From Notospermus geniculatus (lineage: Eukaryota; Nemertea; Pilidiophora; Heteronemertea; Lineidae), in contig NMRB01000614.1 of assembly GCA_002633025.1 (NCBI GenBank), positions 169,022 to 233,021 of the forward strand: 64,000 bases of DNA, given 5' to 3'. The translations under genes were made by a program, and so were the position numbers. Under the pieces are notes generated by a model. The model made no database searches and was not told where the DNA came from. It was given only the letters and a program-made list of their open reading frames with translations. This document shows, piece by piece, positions 33,958-44,720 of the stretch. Position 1 is the first letter of the stretch; each line of letters begins with the position of its first letter.

Positions 33958-35928
33958 AACAAGGTCAGACCGAACGGTCGCCGAATTTTACAGTTCATTG
34001 TCAACACATGTCAACTGTTTTAACAGATCTGAACGGAGTGCATTTTAAGGGAAGCGTTTCCTTACTAGGCTACCACATTAAGGAGTCTAAAGGCACCTTT
34101 CTCCATGGGAGATTTGGCCTACAAGATGGGTCTCTCTGGAGAACTCAGGCACAGAAAACTTTGGGTCGCATTTTAGAACGTTCCTTAACGTTAAGGTCGA
34201 CCTTAAGTCTACTCAGTAACACCATCGAGAAGAATACTGAATAGATTTAAGGTGGACCTTAATGTTAAAGGGACTAGGAAAATTTTTTCAAGCTTCGGTT
34301 ATTACAAAATGTTAGTCTTTCATGATAAATTCCCACCGTCAATTCACTTTTTCAATTAAGTGTTAATTACTGGCACGCAGACAAATCAGTCATCACCACA
34401 CCATGGAGAATTCACCACGTCACTGGGAACCTCTCGCTGTATGTTTTGTATGGAGCGAGCCTGTACTCTATTATGTTGATTAGGTTCCCAGTGACGTGGT
34501 GAATGCTCCATGGTGTGGTGATAACTGATTTGTCTGGGTGCCAGTAATTAACAGTTAATTGAAAAAGTGAATTGACGGTGGGAATTTATCATGAAAGACT
34601 AGCATTTTGTAATAACCGAAGCTTGAAAAAATTTTCCTAGTCCCTTTAAGGAATGTTCTAAAATACGGCCCTTAATGTCCTTTGTGTCATTGGTCAAGGC
34701 CTACAGCATAACAAAACAAACAATGGTGAGCCAACTCACAAAGAGAAAACTCTCACATGGAAGAGCACCTATAGACCAACTAAACCTGCTACCTCCTCAA
34801 CATGAGCCAGAGACAAGACCCGCTACACCACTTCTACTTCAGGTGATCAAAGATGTTTGAAGAGGACCTCAGATTCCGGTCTTGCTCACGGTGACTGCCT
34901 CAGTTGCTGGTATTAACTGGTGACACCGCATTATCTGCTCACCAGTTCCTCCGCATGGATCACGACATTAGGAGGACCTTGGATTGGAGAAGCTATGTCC
35001 GATAAACATCGGTCTTAGGATTGGCAAGATTGATTCACTGATAGGGTCAAAATCAATCGACATGATCTCTCCCAGTAGCTAGCGCTAAATGGATTGATCT
35101 CCAGTCGTGGAAAGGGCAAGTGGACCCTGTCTTATGTTCGAAAACATTATTTAGGCTGGCGCACTGACGACATCACTGTACTCTGACTCAATTTGTCTGC
35201 ACCCTGTTCTGACCTTAGTAATTGCCAAACCCATAAAAGTTGAAGTAAATCATGAGACAGTACTTTTTTTGTTTGTTATGGCAGCAAAAACCAGAGAATC
35301 GATCATCATGGTTGTGTTGGGCTCTGGTTGCGGGCCTCTCCTCTTTACATTGTGCCAAGCAGCAGTTTTTTTTATAAACTACAACAGATTACGAAAATGC
35401 TCATGCCACATGTTGCTCCAAAGCCACTTCTTTTTGCAAATGGTACTGATGGCTACAACTATTAATATGCTATTCCCCCGCCAGCCAACATTCAAGGAAC
35501 CAAGCCACAGACAAATTGAAGACCACAGAGACATCAGCTTACTTATGTTTTAAAAGAAACATCTGCAGCCTCTCGAGGTAATCATTTGTCTGGTAGGAAA
35601 CGACGTGGGAGTAAAATCATGCCATGAGTAATCTTACAATCTGACTTACGGTAAAGAACAACCTACTCCCCATCGATTTTTTTTGTTTGAACGTAAATCA
35701 CATCAACGAAAAGAAAACTCCACGTTTTATTCTATTTGCGGTGAGCGATTTCTTCCCATCATCCGCGATTCAATTTGTTTGCCGACAACCGCTGGGGACT
35801 TCCACGTATTTATACTCTCCTAAAGGTTATTCATTCCCAAAACGACGCTCACATTTATGGAGTGGCAATTTCAGAGTATCATCTATTGACGAAGGTAGTA
35901 ACGTCACACTTTCTTTAAAGGGAGCATA
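33958..35928. repeat. Duplicated block, copy 1 (ends at single N)
   Basis: Matches 35969-37747 from AACAAGGTCAGACCGAAC to GGGAGCATA with small differences. It stops at the single N (35929). It differs from copy 2 by carrying the 377-bp TTAA element (34269-34645), lacking the 88-bp palindrome (37080-37167), and having one rather than two copies of a short foldback. It is either a true tandem duplication or two haplotypes left side by side in the assembly. Confidence 0.9.
34269..34645. mobile_element. 377-bp TTAA-flanked MITE with empty site in the second copy
   Basis: Very long inverted arms begin AGGGACTAGGAAAATTTTTT on the left and AGGGACTAGGAAAATTTTTT as the reverse complement of the right. 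They run through GAATTGACGGTGGGAATTTATC and CCACGTCACTGGGAACCT. TTAA flanks both ends (34265-34268 and 34646-34649). Copy 2 of the block has the intact empty site with a single TTAA (AATGTTAAGGAATG near 36375), which directly proves insertion. piggyBac-type by target duplication. Confidence 0.92.
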
Positions 35929-36174
35929 NCTATTTGACTAGCTCCGCTGACCTTTGGTCAGCTGAGCTAACAAGGTCAGACCGAACAGTCGCCGAATTTT
36001 ACAGTTCATTGTCAACACATGTCAACTGTTTTAACAGATCTGAACAGAGTGCATTTTAAGGGAAGCGTTTCCTTACTAGGCTACCAAATTAAGGAGTCTA
36101 AAGGCACCTTTCTCCATGGGAGATTTGGCCTACAAGATGGGTCTCTCTGGAGAACTCAGGCACAGAAAACTTTG

Positions 36175-36410
36175 GGGGTCATATTTTAGAACGTTGAGGT
36201 CGACCTAAGTCTATTGTAAAACTATCGAGAACAATAGATTCAAGGTGGACCTTAATGTTAAGGAACGTTCTAAAATACGGCCCCAAGTCGCATTTTAGAA
36301 CGTTCCTTAACGTTAAGGTCGACCTTAAGTCTACTCAGTAACACCATCGAGAAGAATAGATTTAAGGTGGACCTTAATGTTAAGGAATGTTCTAAAATAC
36401 GGCCCTTTAT
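36175..36410. repeat. Foldback unit duplicated in tandem
   Basis: A palindromic unit with TTTTAGAACG.TCC, TTAACGTTAAGGTCGACCTT and AAGGTGGACCTTAATGTTAA appears twice here, but once in copy 1 (34166-34255 plus 34646-34670, where the TTAA element has split it). It is probably itself an old inverted-repeat element. Confidence 0.65.
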
Positions 36411-37079
36411 GTCCTTTGTGTCATTGGTCAAGGCCTAGGGCATAACAAAACAAACAATAGTGAGCCAACTCACAGAGAGGAAACTCTCACATGGAAGAGC
36501 ACCATAGACCAACTAAACCTGCTACCTCCTCAACATGAGCCAGAGACAAGACCCGCTACACCACTTCTACTTCAGGTGATCAAAGATGTTTGAAGAGGAC
36601 CTCAGATTCCAGTCTTGCTCACGGTGACTGCCTCAGTTGCTGGTATTAACTGGTGACACCGCATTATCTGCTCACCAGTTCCTCCGCACGGATCACGACA
36701 TTAGGAGGACCTTGGATTGGAGAAGCTATGTCCGATAAACATCGGTCTTAGGATTGGCAAGATTGATTCACTGATAGGGTCAAAATCAATCGACATGATC
36801 TCTCCCGGTAGCTAGAGCTAAATGGATTGATCTCCAGTCGTGGAAAGGGCAAGTGGACCCTGTCTTATGTTAGAAAACATTATTTAGGCTGGCGCACTGA
36901 CGACATCACTGTACTCTGACTCAATTTCTGCACCCTGTTCTGACCCTAGTAATTGCCAAACCCATAAAAGTTGAAGTAAATCATGAGACAGTACTTTTTT
37001 GTTTGTTCTGGCAGCAAAACCAGAGAATCGATCCTCATGGTTGTGTTGGGCTCTGGTTGCGGGCCTCTCCTCTTACACT

Positions 37080-37167
37080 GGGTGACTTCAAAGTTGGTGT
37101 TAACACGGTGTTTACAATGCATTAAAGCATTGTAAACACCGTGTTAACACCAACTTTGAAATCACCC
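37080..37167. mobile_element. 88-bp near-perfect palindromic insertion
   Basis: GGGTGACTTCAAAGTTGGTG at the left is matched by its inverse at the right with one mismatch, and the arms meet at GCATTAAAGC. ACT lies on both sides (37077-37079 and 37168-37170). Copy 1 of the block (about 35345-35352) lacks it and reads TTTACATTGTGCC. It is an insertion of about 88 bp that can fold completely on itself. Confidence 0.85.
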
Positions 37168-37826
37168 ACTGTGCCAAGCAGCAGTTTTTTTATAAACTAC
37201 AACAGATTATGAAAATGCTCATGCCACATGTTGCTCCAAAGCCACTTCTTTTTGCAAATGGTACTGATGGCTACAACTATCAAATATGCTATTCCCCCGC
37301 CAGCCAACATTCAAGGAACCAAGCCACAGACAAATTGAAGACCACAGAGACATCAGCTTACTTATGTTTTAAAAGAAACATCTGCAGCCTCTCGAGGTAA
37401 TCATTTGTCTGGTAGGAAACGACGTGGGAGTAAAATCATGCCATGAGTAATCTTACAATCTGACTTACGGTAAAGAACAACCTACTCCCCATCGATTTTT
37501 TTTGTTTGAACGTAAATCACATCAACGAAAAGAAAACTCCACGTTTTATTCTATTTGCGGTGAGCGATTTCTTCCCATCATCCGCGATTCAATTTGTTTG
37601 CCGACAACCGCTGGGGACTTCCACGTATTTATACTCTCCTAAAGGTTATTCATTCCCAAAACGACGCTCACATTTATGGAGTGGCAATTTCAGAGTATCA
37701 TCTATTGACGAAGGTAGTAACGTCACACTTTCTTTAAAGGGAGCATACAGTCAGCTGGCTATTAGGCTCATATCAGTGTGGCCATTGATGCTAGCAACTG
37801 ACAACCTATGAATTTTGGCCTATATA

Positions 37827-38103
37827 CAGTACGTTGCACAACTGACCTCCCTTTATCTGCGTACCTTCCTCGGACGTGGCGCGGAAGGTATCCTTCACTT
37901 CATCGCATATGGTACGGTTACGTCACGCGTCTCTGTTGCGTGACGTCGGGTGAATGACGTTACGTCTTCACTGCATGCCTTCCATGACACCGCGCCACGT
38001 CCTCGGAAGATACGAGGATGGTACATGTACGTGAATGACGCTGCATGTGGTACGCGGGTGGTGCGCGGCACGGAAAGGAGGTCAATAATTGTGCAACGTA
38101 CTG
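37827..38103. mobile_element. 277-bp MITE with TA flanks, TGACGT-rich
   Basis: The ends CAGTACGTTGCACAA (left) and CAGTACGTTGCACAA (reverse complement of the right) are identical and both lead into TGACCTCC. TA flanks both sides (37825-37826 and 38104-38105). The interior carries GTGACGT, ACGTCAC and CGTACCTTCC words in both orientations. Confidence 0.8.
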
Positions 38104-38105
38104 TA

Positions 38106-38533
38106 CGTGTAGATGTTGATGTTTAGTGTATTTTACTTGCAATACATCTCCGATTTAGATTCTCATGCCACATCAATCGGTGTAATAAGCACTCAAATGG
38201 CATGAGGCGGCTGCCTCCAGGGTCCTTTAACCTTACCTTTTGGATTCCACAGGTGGCTGGCATTTGGACCAGTGACGAGATAAAGATTGTCATGACAGCA
38301 ACTCGGGAATAGTTTCCCTCCACAAGTTCCAGAGAGCAGGTCCAGCATCATCGTTAATGAATCAATCTACTCTCAATTACTCCAACCCATATCAGATGCC
38401 GCTTCATCCTGGACATCGCTGACCTTTTCGGTGATTAGGCCATCTCCATACATATGCCTTGATTGATTCAAAGACAATTGATTGTGTTTTCAACAGGGGT
38501 AATGTCTGTTTTTATCAGACTTTGATCAATCAA
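38106..38533. other. No feature recognised
   Basis: No exon, RNA gene or element recognised between the MITE and the tandem duplication that follows. Confidence 0.35.
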
Positions 38534-38838
38534 GAACAGACCAACTCTACGAATCAGATTTCCGATTCCCGATAAATTTACATTCTTAAGAAAGGAAATT
38601 AAGAACCACTAAGTGGAAGCGTGGACACTTGTTGCCTTTGAGGTTTTGTCTTTTGTTCCCAACATGCCTAAACCAACAAGGATGCAACAGCTGCAACGAC
38701 GGACCAGCTCTAGGAATCAGATTTCCGATTCCCAATAAATTGACATTCTCAAGAAGGGGAATTAAGAACCACTAAGTGGAAATGTCGGCACTTGTTGCCT
38801 TTGAGGCTTTTTGTCCCAAACCAACAAGGATGTAACAG
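38534..38838. repeat. Tandem duplication, two units of about 140-165 bp
   Basis: Both units contain GAATCAGATTTCCGATTCCC, AATTAAGAACCACTAAGTGG, CACTTGTTGCCTTTGAGG and AAACCAACAAGGATG. They are diverged at about a tenth of positions. Confidence 0.8.
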
Positions 38839-39810
38839 TTAACGAGGTATACTCAAACTGGAACGGTTCATGAATCTGCATCGTTGATGTTAGTTGCTCA
38901 CATCCAGCAACTAGGGGGTAGCTCCGCTAGACGTTGGTACGAGGAAGCCGAGCAGGCATCAGAAAACGCACGGTCAGGTTTAACAATTGTTCACATTCTG
39001 CATTCTGGCTTACCATTGGTGCTGCCATGTACATCAAATGTTGCGCCTATGCTAAACATTTAAGCCAATCATTGTACTGTTCTGCACCCAAGAAGTCTGC
39101 TCCCCCCATGGTCACACTAGCTGCTTGGGCTACCATTATTTTGTAGAACAACCCCAAGCCATTAGTCACTGGTTGTCAACCAAAATCTTAAGGGATAGTA
39201 CGTCAGATGCAAGTTTTACCATTGCGGTCGGAGCCTACGGCTCTGAGCAATGGACAAATCTCAAGAAAGTTTGGATTCCATCAGTTCCATCAACAAATGT
39301 ATATATAAAACTTTTCGCAAACTCTGTCCACTTACAAAAATTCTTCTCCTTCATTTAGTCTGGAGACGATGCATCGCCGACTGGGACAGCTGTCTGAGCA
39401 CGCACAGGATGATTACTATCTATCTAATTAACGGTATACTTTGTTAGAATCCCTTGGAACAAATCAGCGATGCTCCTCCAGCAATTTCTTATAATACCTT
39501 CCTATGTGATGCAAGTTCTTGAGTTACTCAAGTTTGTCAAAGAGATCATTCAACAGTATGAACACATCATTACTAATTTAGCTGTTTTTTCTAAAAGCCA
39601 TACAAAGGAAAGATTGGGTTTTGTTACCAGACTCTTCTTATACTTCTCATGCTTCAGATACAAAGGACTATCATTAACAACGGCTCAAGATTCCGACAAA
39701 TGACAGACCATAAACATGCGAGATGTTTCAAGTAAGAGAAGAAAACGATCTCGTTACAAATGCCGACAGACAAACATGAGGCGTATTGTTGATTGTTCAA
39801 CTAAAGATCT
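38839..39810. other. No gene recognised
   Basis: Short open frames only (for example 39125-39358), none with a known motif. Confidence 0.35.
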
Positions 39811-40910
39811 TTTTCATACTCGATTTTCTCTCGCATAGCGTCAGTCTCTTCACTTGATAACAACCAGCACCACGTTACCGGGAGGGTGTATTAATTAGAG
39901 GGTGGAGGCGCCAGGGTTTAGACAACAAGATATTGGCAATACCGATACATTCTTTATCATCATATGCAATACCAAGAAATCGACTGCAGGTTCTTTGGCA
40001 TGGATTAATCTGTCTACCAATCACTTTTAGTCTTGGGAGAAAAACTATCAATAATCTATAATACTCTAGGTATCGCTGCACATCACATGAGTCAAAACAC
40101 GCTCAGAAGAGTACGACTGACAAGCGGTGCGACTGCTTCAGCGGTACCACCACAAGGGAAAGAAACCTGTCTCATCAAATCGTAACTCATCTTTTCCAAT
40201 TGTGAGAAAGAAACATAAAATAATCCTGGACACAAATTTGTCATAAATCTCCAGAGAATTTAGCATGTCAATGATGCCACCTCAGTGACACTATGACACC
40301 ATAAACTTCGTCTTTGCAACAACGAATTTCCCAGCTGACAATGTGATTTTCTCCCATCACGCTTCACCAACTCATTGATAATCATGCGGTGAAGCCATTC
40401 CCCGCGTGAAATTAATCACAAATAACCTCATCATAAAAAACTCCAGGGGGACAGGAAGGTCGTACCCGAATGCGCACATCACTTGTCTCGTACGTCTAAC
40501 TTGCCAAAGGCTCCGCCGACTTCGGCCTTGATTAAGTGACGATGATGATTTTTCAACACAACATGTAAAGGTCAGATGTGAGGCTCAGGTGGCAAATAGT
40601 ATAAAATTGGCTTTGTTACTTCGTACTCATCACAAAATTCATTTGTAAAAGTGAGACGGCTTTCTTTGATAAAAAGCAATGGCCGACTTAATTAGATTCC
40701 CTTCATTTTGAGAATTACATAGGTTGACATCCGCGCCACAATTTTGTGTCTTTGCGGATTCATACCCAGCGTGGGCGTACGAATTCAGCTGCCCTCTTCC
40801 TTGATCGTCCTCAAAGGGCAGTACATGTACTGCCATTCCATCAGCGGGAACATGGTTGTTGTTTTGGATCTAATGTATTTTGTATGAACTGGTACGAAAT
40901 TGTCTAGAGC
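39811..40910. other. No gene recognised (start of duplicated block)
   Basis: Shared by both copies; nothing coding or structured is recognised before the MITE at 40911. Confidence 0.35.
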
Positions 40911-41056
40911 CAGGGTCGTATTTAGCGGGGGCAGGGGGCAGTTCCCCGCAGAGCCAACCAAAAAACGTAATTTTCATGCAGATTTTGGGCAAAAAAGGTC
41001 TTCTGCCCCCAACAGGTTTTGCCCCCCCCCAAACCAAAAAGCTAAATACGGCCCTG
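40911..41056. mobile_element. MITE with CAGGGYCGTATTTAGC ends
   Basis: The left CAGGGTCGTATTTAGC mirrors the right GCTAAATACGGCCCTG. The flanks AGAGC/AGAGT suggest a 5-bp duplication; the copy-2 counterpart has AGAGT on both sides. Other copies: 53562-54431 (split by an insertion) and a truncated one at 50562-50689. The short open frames across it are not coding. Confidence 0.8.
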
Positions 41057-41424
41057 AGAGTGAGGCTGTGATGCTGTTATTCCAGTCTCCCATTCTCCCC
41101 TGAACTTGAGCATCCTCAGATTCAGGTCACTTTTCTCCACTGCCTCCCAGAAAAAATACAGAGGAGACATCTTAAGGCCCTGTTCGGAGAGTTTACAGTG
41201 GCCACTACCATCAGTTGGGATGTAGTATTAGGTCTACCATTACCACAGTTACGGCAGTCCCCCACACGACCGAGGTTTCTCAGTGTGAGTTGTCTCTCAA
41301 GATGGGCAATTTGCCATTGTTGGTTTCCTTACGATTTGCTCCGAGACCAATGCCACAAATGACTAATAGTTTATGATGATTGATGTAGCCAACTCACTCT
41401 ATAAAACTCTCATGTAGAACCTTA

Positions 41425-41572
41425 AGGGCCATATGGATCAACGAAGATTATCTTGAACTCGGGTTGAGCCACAACTTTTCCATTGTCACATCATGCCCCG
41501 GCAAACCTGAACAATTGAAAAGCTGTGACTCAAGCTGAGTTCAAGATAATCTTCGTTGGTGCATACGGCCCT
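41425..41572. mobile_element. 148-bp MITE with TA flanks
   Basis: The ends AGGGCCATATGGATCAACGA and AGGGCCGTATGCACCAACGA (reverse complement of the right) continue AGATTATCTTGAACTC. TA flanks both sides (41423-41424, 41573-41574). The counterpart in copy 2 is 54853-54998. Confidence 0.8.
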
Positions 41573-41641
41573 TAGAGTATCACAGCTAAACCTAAAGGGT
41601 AAATCTGACTCTGAGAATGAATGTGTCACTTAATACACCAT

Positions 41642-41798
41642 CAGGCGTAGATCCAGAGGGGGGTGCCCCGGGCAAGCGCCTCCCCTTTTGGCCAGCAAAT
41701 CTGTAAAATCGACCGTGAAATTCTGGAATTCGGGTGCAAATTTCAATGTTCCTAGCAGAGGGCGCCCCCTCTTTTCCCAAATCCTGGATCCGCCCCTG
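41642..41798. mobile_element. MITE with CAGGNGNGGATCCAG ends
   Basis: The left CAGGCGTAGATCCAG mirrors the right CTGGATCCGCCCCTG, and ACCAT lies on each side as a 5-bp duplication. Counterpart near 55067-55221 in copy 2. Overlapping frames on both strands are element sequence. Confidence 0.75.
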
Positions 41799-43245
41799 AC
41801 CATTTCTATAGACACGAGCTACAAACAGCATCACAGCACTTGATCTTGAAATCAGTTGGTTTTTAATCAAAACGATCACTTCACTTTTTCGATAGCGACT
41901 CAGAATACAGCAATATTAAAGAGGAAATGAATCTGGGCTGATCACCTTTGAATCTCATCTGAATTGAAACCTCTATCAATCCTGACACGGAAATTGCCAA
42001 CCATTCACGTCTAATTCACCAACAATTAGTCTTCCCAGAAATCAATTAACGATTTTTAACAAGAATTAAATTGTCATCGTTCATTTGCTGCGCACTAAAT
42101 CACACGCTTTTGCCGTTTTCAATTTCTGACGCTTTTTACGGGAGCGGAGTTCACCTCGAATGGAGAAGAATTACGAGTGAATTGAATTGATTTATAAAGC
42201 GGCAGTTATTTTCACAGCGCAGATGATATTTGAGAAATAACCGAGATTTCAGTTTCGGATCAAAGAGGATTTTTTACTTGGATCGGAAAATGCAATCTTG
42301 TGTCTTAAGTTTCACATGAATGAACAGAGAAAGAACTATTCTTAAGAGTTTTGGTGACAAAAACTGTCGAGGGGTTTTTAAAAACTAGACATGCTAGAAG
42401 TACTTTACTTATCTTGTATTTTAGCGAGTGTGTACACTACTATCCTGGCCCATGTAAATGGGGTACTTCACGCATGCCCAGCGCTACCAGAGCAGGATAC
42501 GCCATAACTGTGCAGTGACACCTCACCAAACCTGATTCTTACGTCACGCCTGCATTGCAAATGGCGGCCATCTCATCGTGTTTTGCATGCTGACTGTGGA
42601 ACTTTATTCGCGGTTTTAAATAGACAGTTTTCAATTGTTTGCATATTTGATGGATCACGAAGTATCATAGTGTGTATGGTCCGCATCTGGGGCTTTTTTG
42701 GCATGCGTATGTTACGTCTTTGTGCAAGATTTCACTTGCGTTTTTCACTAAGATTTCCAACAAGATTTGCCTATTTACGCAAATACGCACGTTATCTAAA
42801 CCCCTGACTGTCTCATCCATTTACAGGGTGTTTCTTAAACTTTTTTTTGAACCTTTATCCTAAGCAGACAGTCACGATGCAGTGAAATTGATTATTGACA
42901 AATGAACATCTTTCTGACACAGAAACTGATAAAACTGCAGTGATGATTAAAAGCAATGATATCTATGATGAATCGGAGTGATGTTTTTTTTCTGCAGCCT
43001 TAATGAGAATGTCAGCTTCCATCAAAACTATTTAATATCCATGGATTTGCTTCTTATGTTTTTCAGAGCGCTAGCGTAACTTTCCACAGTGATATCTACA
43101 TACATCTGTATGAATGGGAGCCAATTTGTTTATGTTATTCCTACACCCTAAAGTTTCATAATGAGAACACCAGTTTGCACTTTCAAAAGCACCGTCATAA
43201 CTTTTCAATATCCTTGTACATGTGTTTGATTCCTATGTTTTTCAG
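41799..43245. other. Receptor intron 2, 3' part
   Basis: No exon recognised before 43246. A duplicate of the exon 3 acceptor context sits at about 43040-43070. The region from 42273 on has no counterpart in copy 2. Confidence 0.4.
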
Positions 43246-43350
43246 AGCACTGGCACTTCTTTCCGTACGGAGGTTGAGACATTGCCAGACAGCCATCGTA
43301 AAGCGACAGGCTACAACAGTTTCACGTCGACAGATGGACAAAATGGTTTC
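43246..43350 (+). CDS. GPCR C-tail exon 3 (35 codons)
   Basis: An acceptor TATGTTTTTCAG precedes an exactly 35-codon, phase 0-0 exon that ends at a consensus GTAAGT (43351). The peptide starts STGTSFRTEVETLPDSHRKA and contains GYNSFTSTDGQNGF, a hydrophilic Ser/Thr-rich stretch typical of a receptor cytoplasmic tail, with sites for receptor kinases and arrestin. Its phase matches both the internal donor of the seven-helix exon (26754) and the terminal exon at 46251. The link to the receptor is inferred from strand, phase and character across a 16.5 kb intron. It could belong to another plus-strand gene whose earlier exons I cannot see. Confidence 0.6.
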
Positions 43351-44574
43351 GTAAGTAGGCCTAATCACTCGCCTGTTTTTTTACCTGTTCTCACCCTGAT
43401 CGTGAACCTCCCCTGACAAAAAGCTTCCAAGCAATGTACATCAGCATCTCTGCCTTTCTAAAGTTAAACACAATCTTTGTTAAAGATCAGGAGACGCATG
43501 GTCAACAGGAACAACTACCCCCAGTGTCCAGCAGACGGCATCTTCTGTCAACGTTTTCTCACATCCCATAACACAAAATGAAAATTATTTGAAGAAATTT
43601 TGTTCCTCTCAACCACCTGAAGAAGGTTTCTTCAAATTCTTTCTTATTTATATCCAATGTTTGTCGATAACTTCGACAGAATTAAAATACTGTCTGCTCA
43701 AACCTTGAAGCAGATGTGAAACTGCTGTGTACACATGAACTTAGTTGTATACACTATCAAGTTATTGCTCCCACTTAGGTTCCCACTTATCACCACCTGT
43801 ATCAGATTTGACACCACAATTGAAACAAATGCCGCAGAATTTAGCCATCTTTTACTGAGCTACAAAGGAGTCGCCCGGCATTCATGATGGAATTTTCTCC
43901 AGAAATAACGAACTCAGTGCCTCCAAGACCCCCACCTGCCTCCAGACAACAAAAGACATCATCCCTACATTGAATTCCCGATGACAAACTTATTTTCATA
44001 TCTATCACACCCTCCCAGGAGACTAATGCAAACCCCTCATTAAGCGATCCACTTCGATCGTGGCCATCAGCGATAATCGCCGAGACATTTATCCCCAGAT
44101 GCGATCACTGATCACTCGCAAACTGACTAGTTGACCTCCGCTGGACAATGGTCAAATCCGTGCTTCACGAGCGCATTCCCAGCCCATTTCACTGCAATAG
44201 GTAGGCATTACTGACGATCATTATCTTGGAGATGAACGCCGGAACCCCAATATTTCCAATACACCAGACGTGATGTACTTATCAGTCGCCTGACCGGGCT
44301 ATTCTGAACCAATCAAGGCATACTATACAAGTAAAGATTGACTTGGGGAGTTGTAGAGACATCAATAATGAGACGCTCAGCCCCTCGGAGTCGGTACGTC
44401 GGTGAAGTCTGATGGGCAACCATGACCGTGCATTAACTGGCTCATCAGGTCATAGCTTATACTGGCTTCTTGTACCAGGAAGCGATTTGCGTAAATGTCC
44501 TTGTCGATTGGTTGGGATCTGTCACTGACTACCTTATCAATCAGCACTGATCACAAACTTATTCACAGCTGAGA
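43351..44574. other. Intron 3, 5' part; no feature recognised
   Basis: No exon or element recognised up to the SINE core at 44575. Confidence 0.35.
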
Positions 44575-44720
44575 CAATGAGCCTCGGAGGGTGAAGTACT
44601 TTGCCCAAGGACCCATCAAAGAATGTCAACAATGTGGGTTTTGAACTGGCTACTACAGCATTTTGTGTAAGAAGATGTAAAGCAATGCTCCCTCACACAC
44701 GGAGAGTGTCAACACCGGAG
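44575..44720 (-). repeat. SINE 3' region with conserved core
   Basis: On the minus strand it reads TAGTAGCCAGTTCAAAACCC and CCTTGGGCAAAGTACTTCA followed by CCCTCCGAGGCTC. This GGGCAAAGTACTTCACCCTC segment resembles the conserved central domain of widespread animal SINEs (recalled, not searched). Its duplicate is at about 56048-56193. Confidence 0.65.

Larger units (their letters stand above)
35969..37747. repeat. Duplicated block, copy 2
   Basis: Second copy of 33958-35928. It contains a local tandem duplication of a foldback (about 36175-36410, words ATTTTAGAACGTTCCTTAAC and AAGGTCGACCTTAA) and the 88-bp palindrome at 37080-37167. It lacks the TTAA element of copy 1. Unlike copy 1, it continues into flanking sequence without an N. 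Confidence 0.9.
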
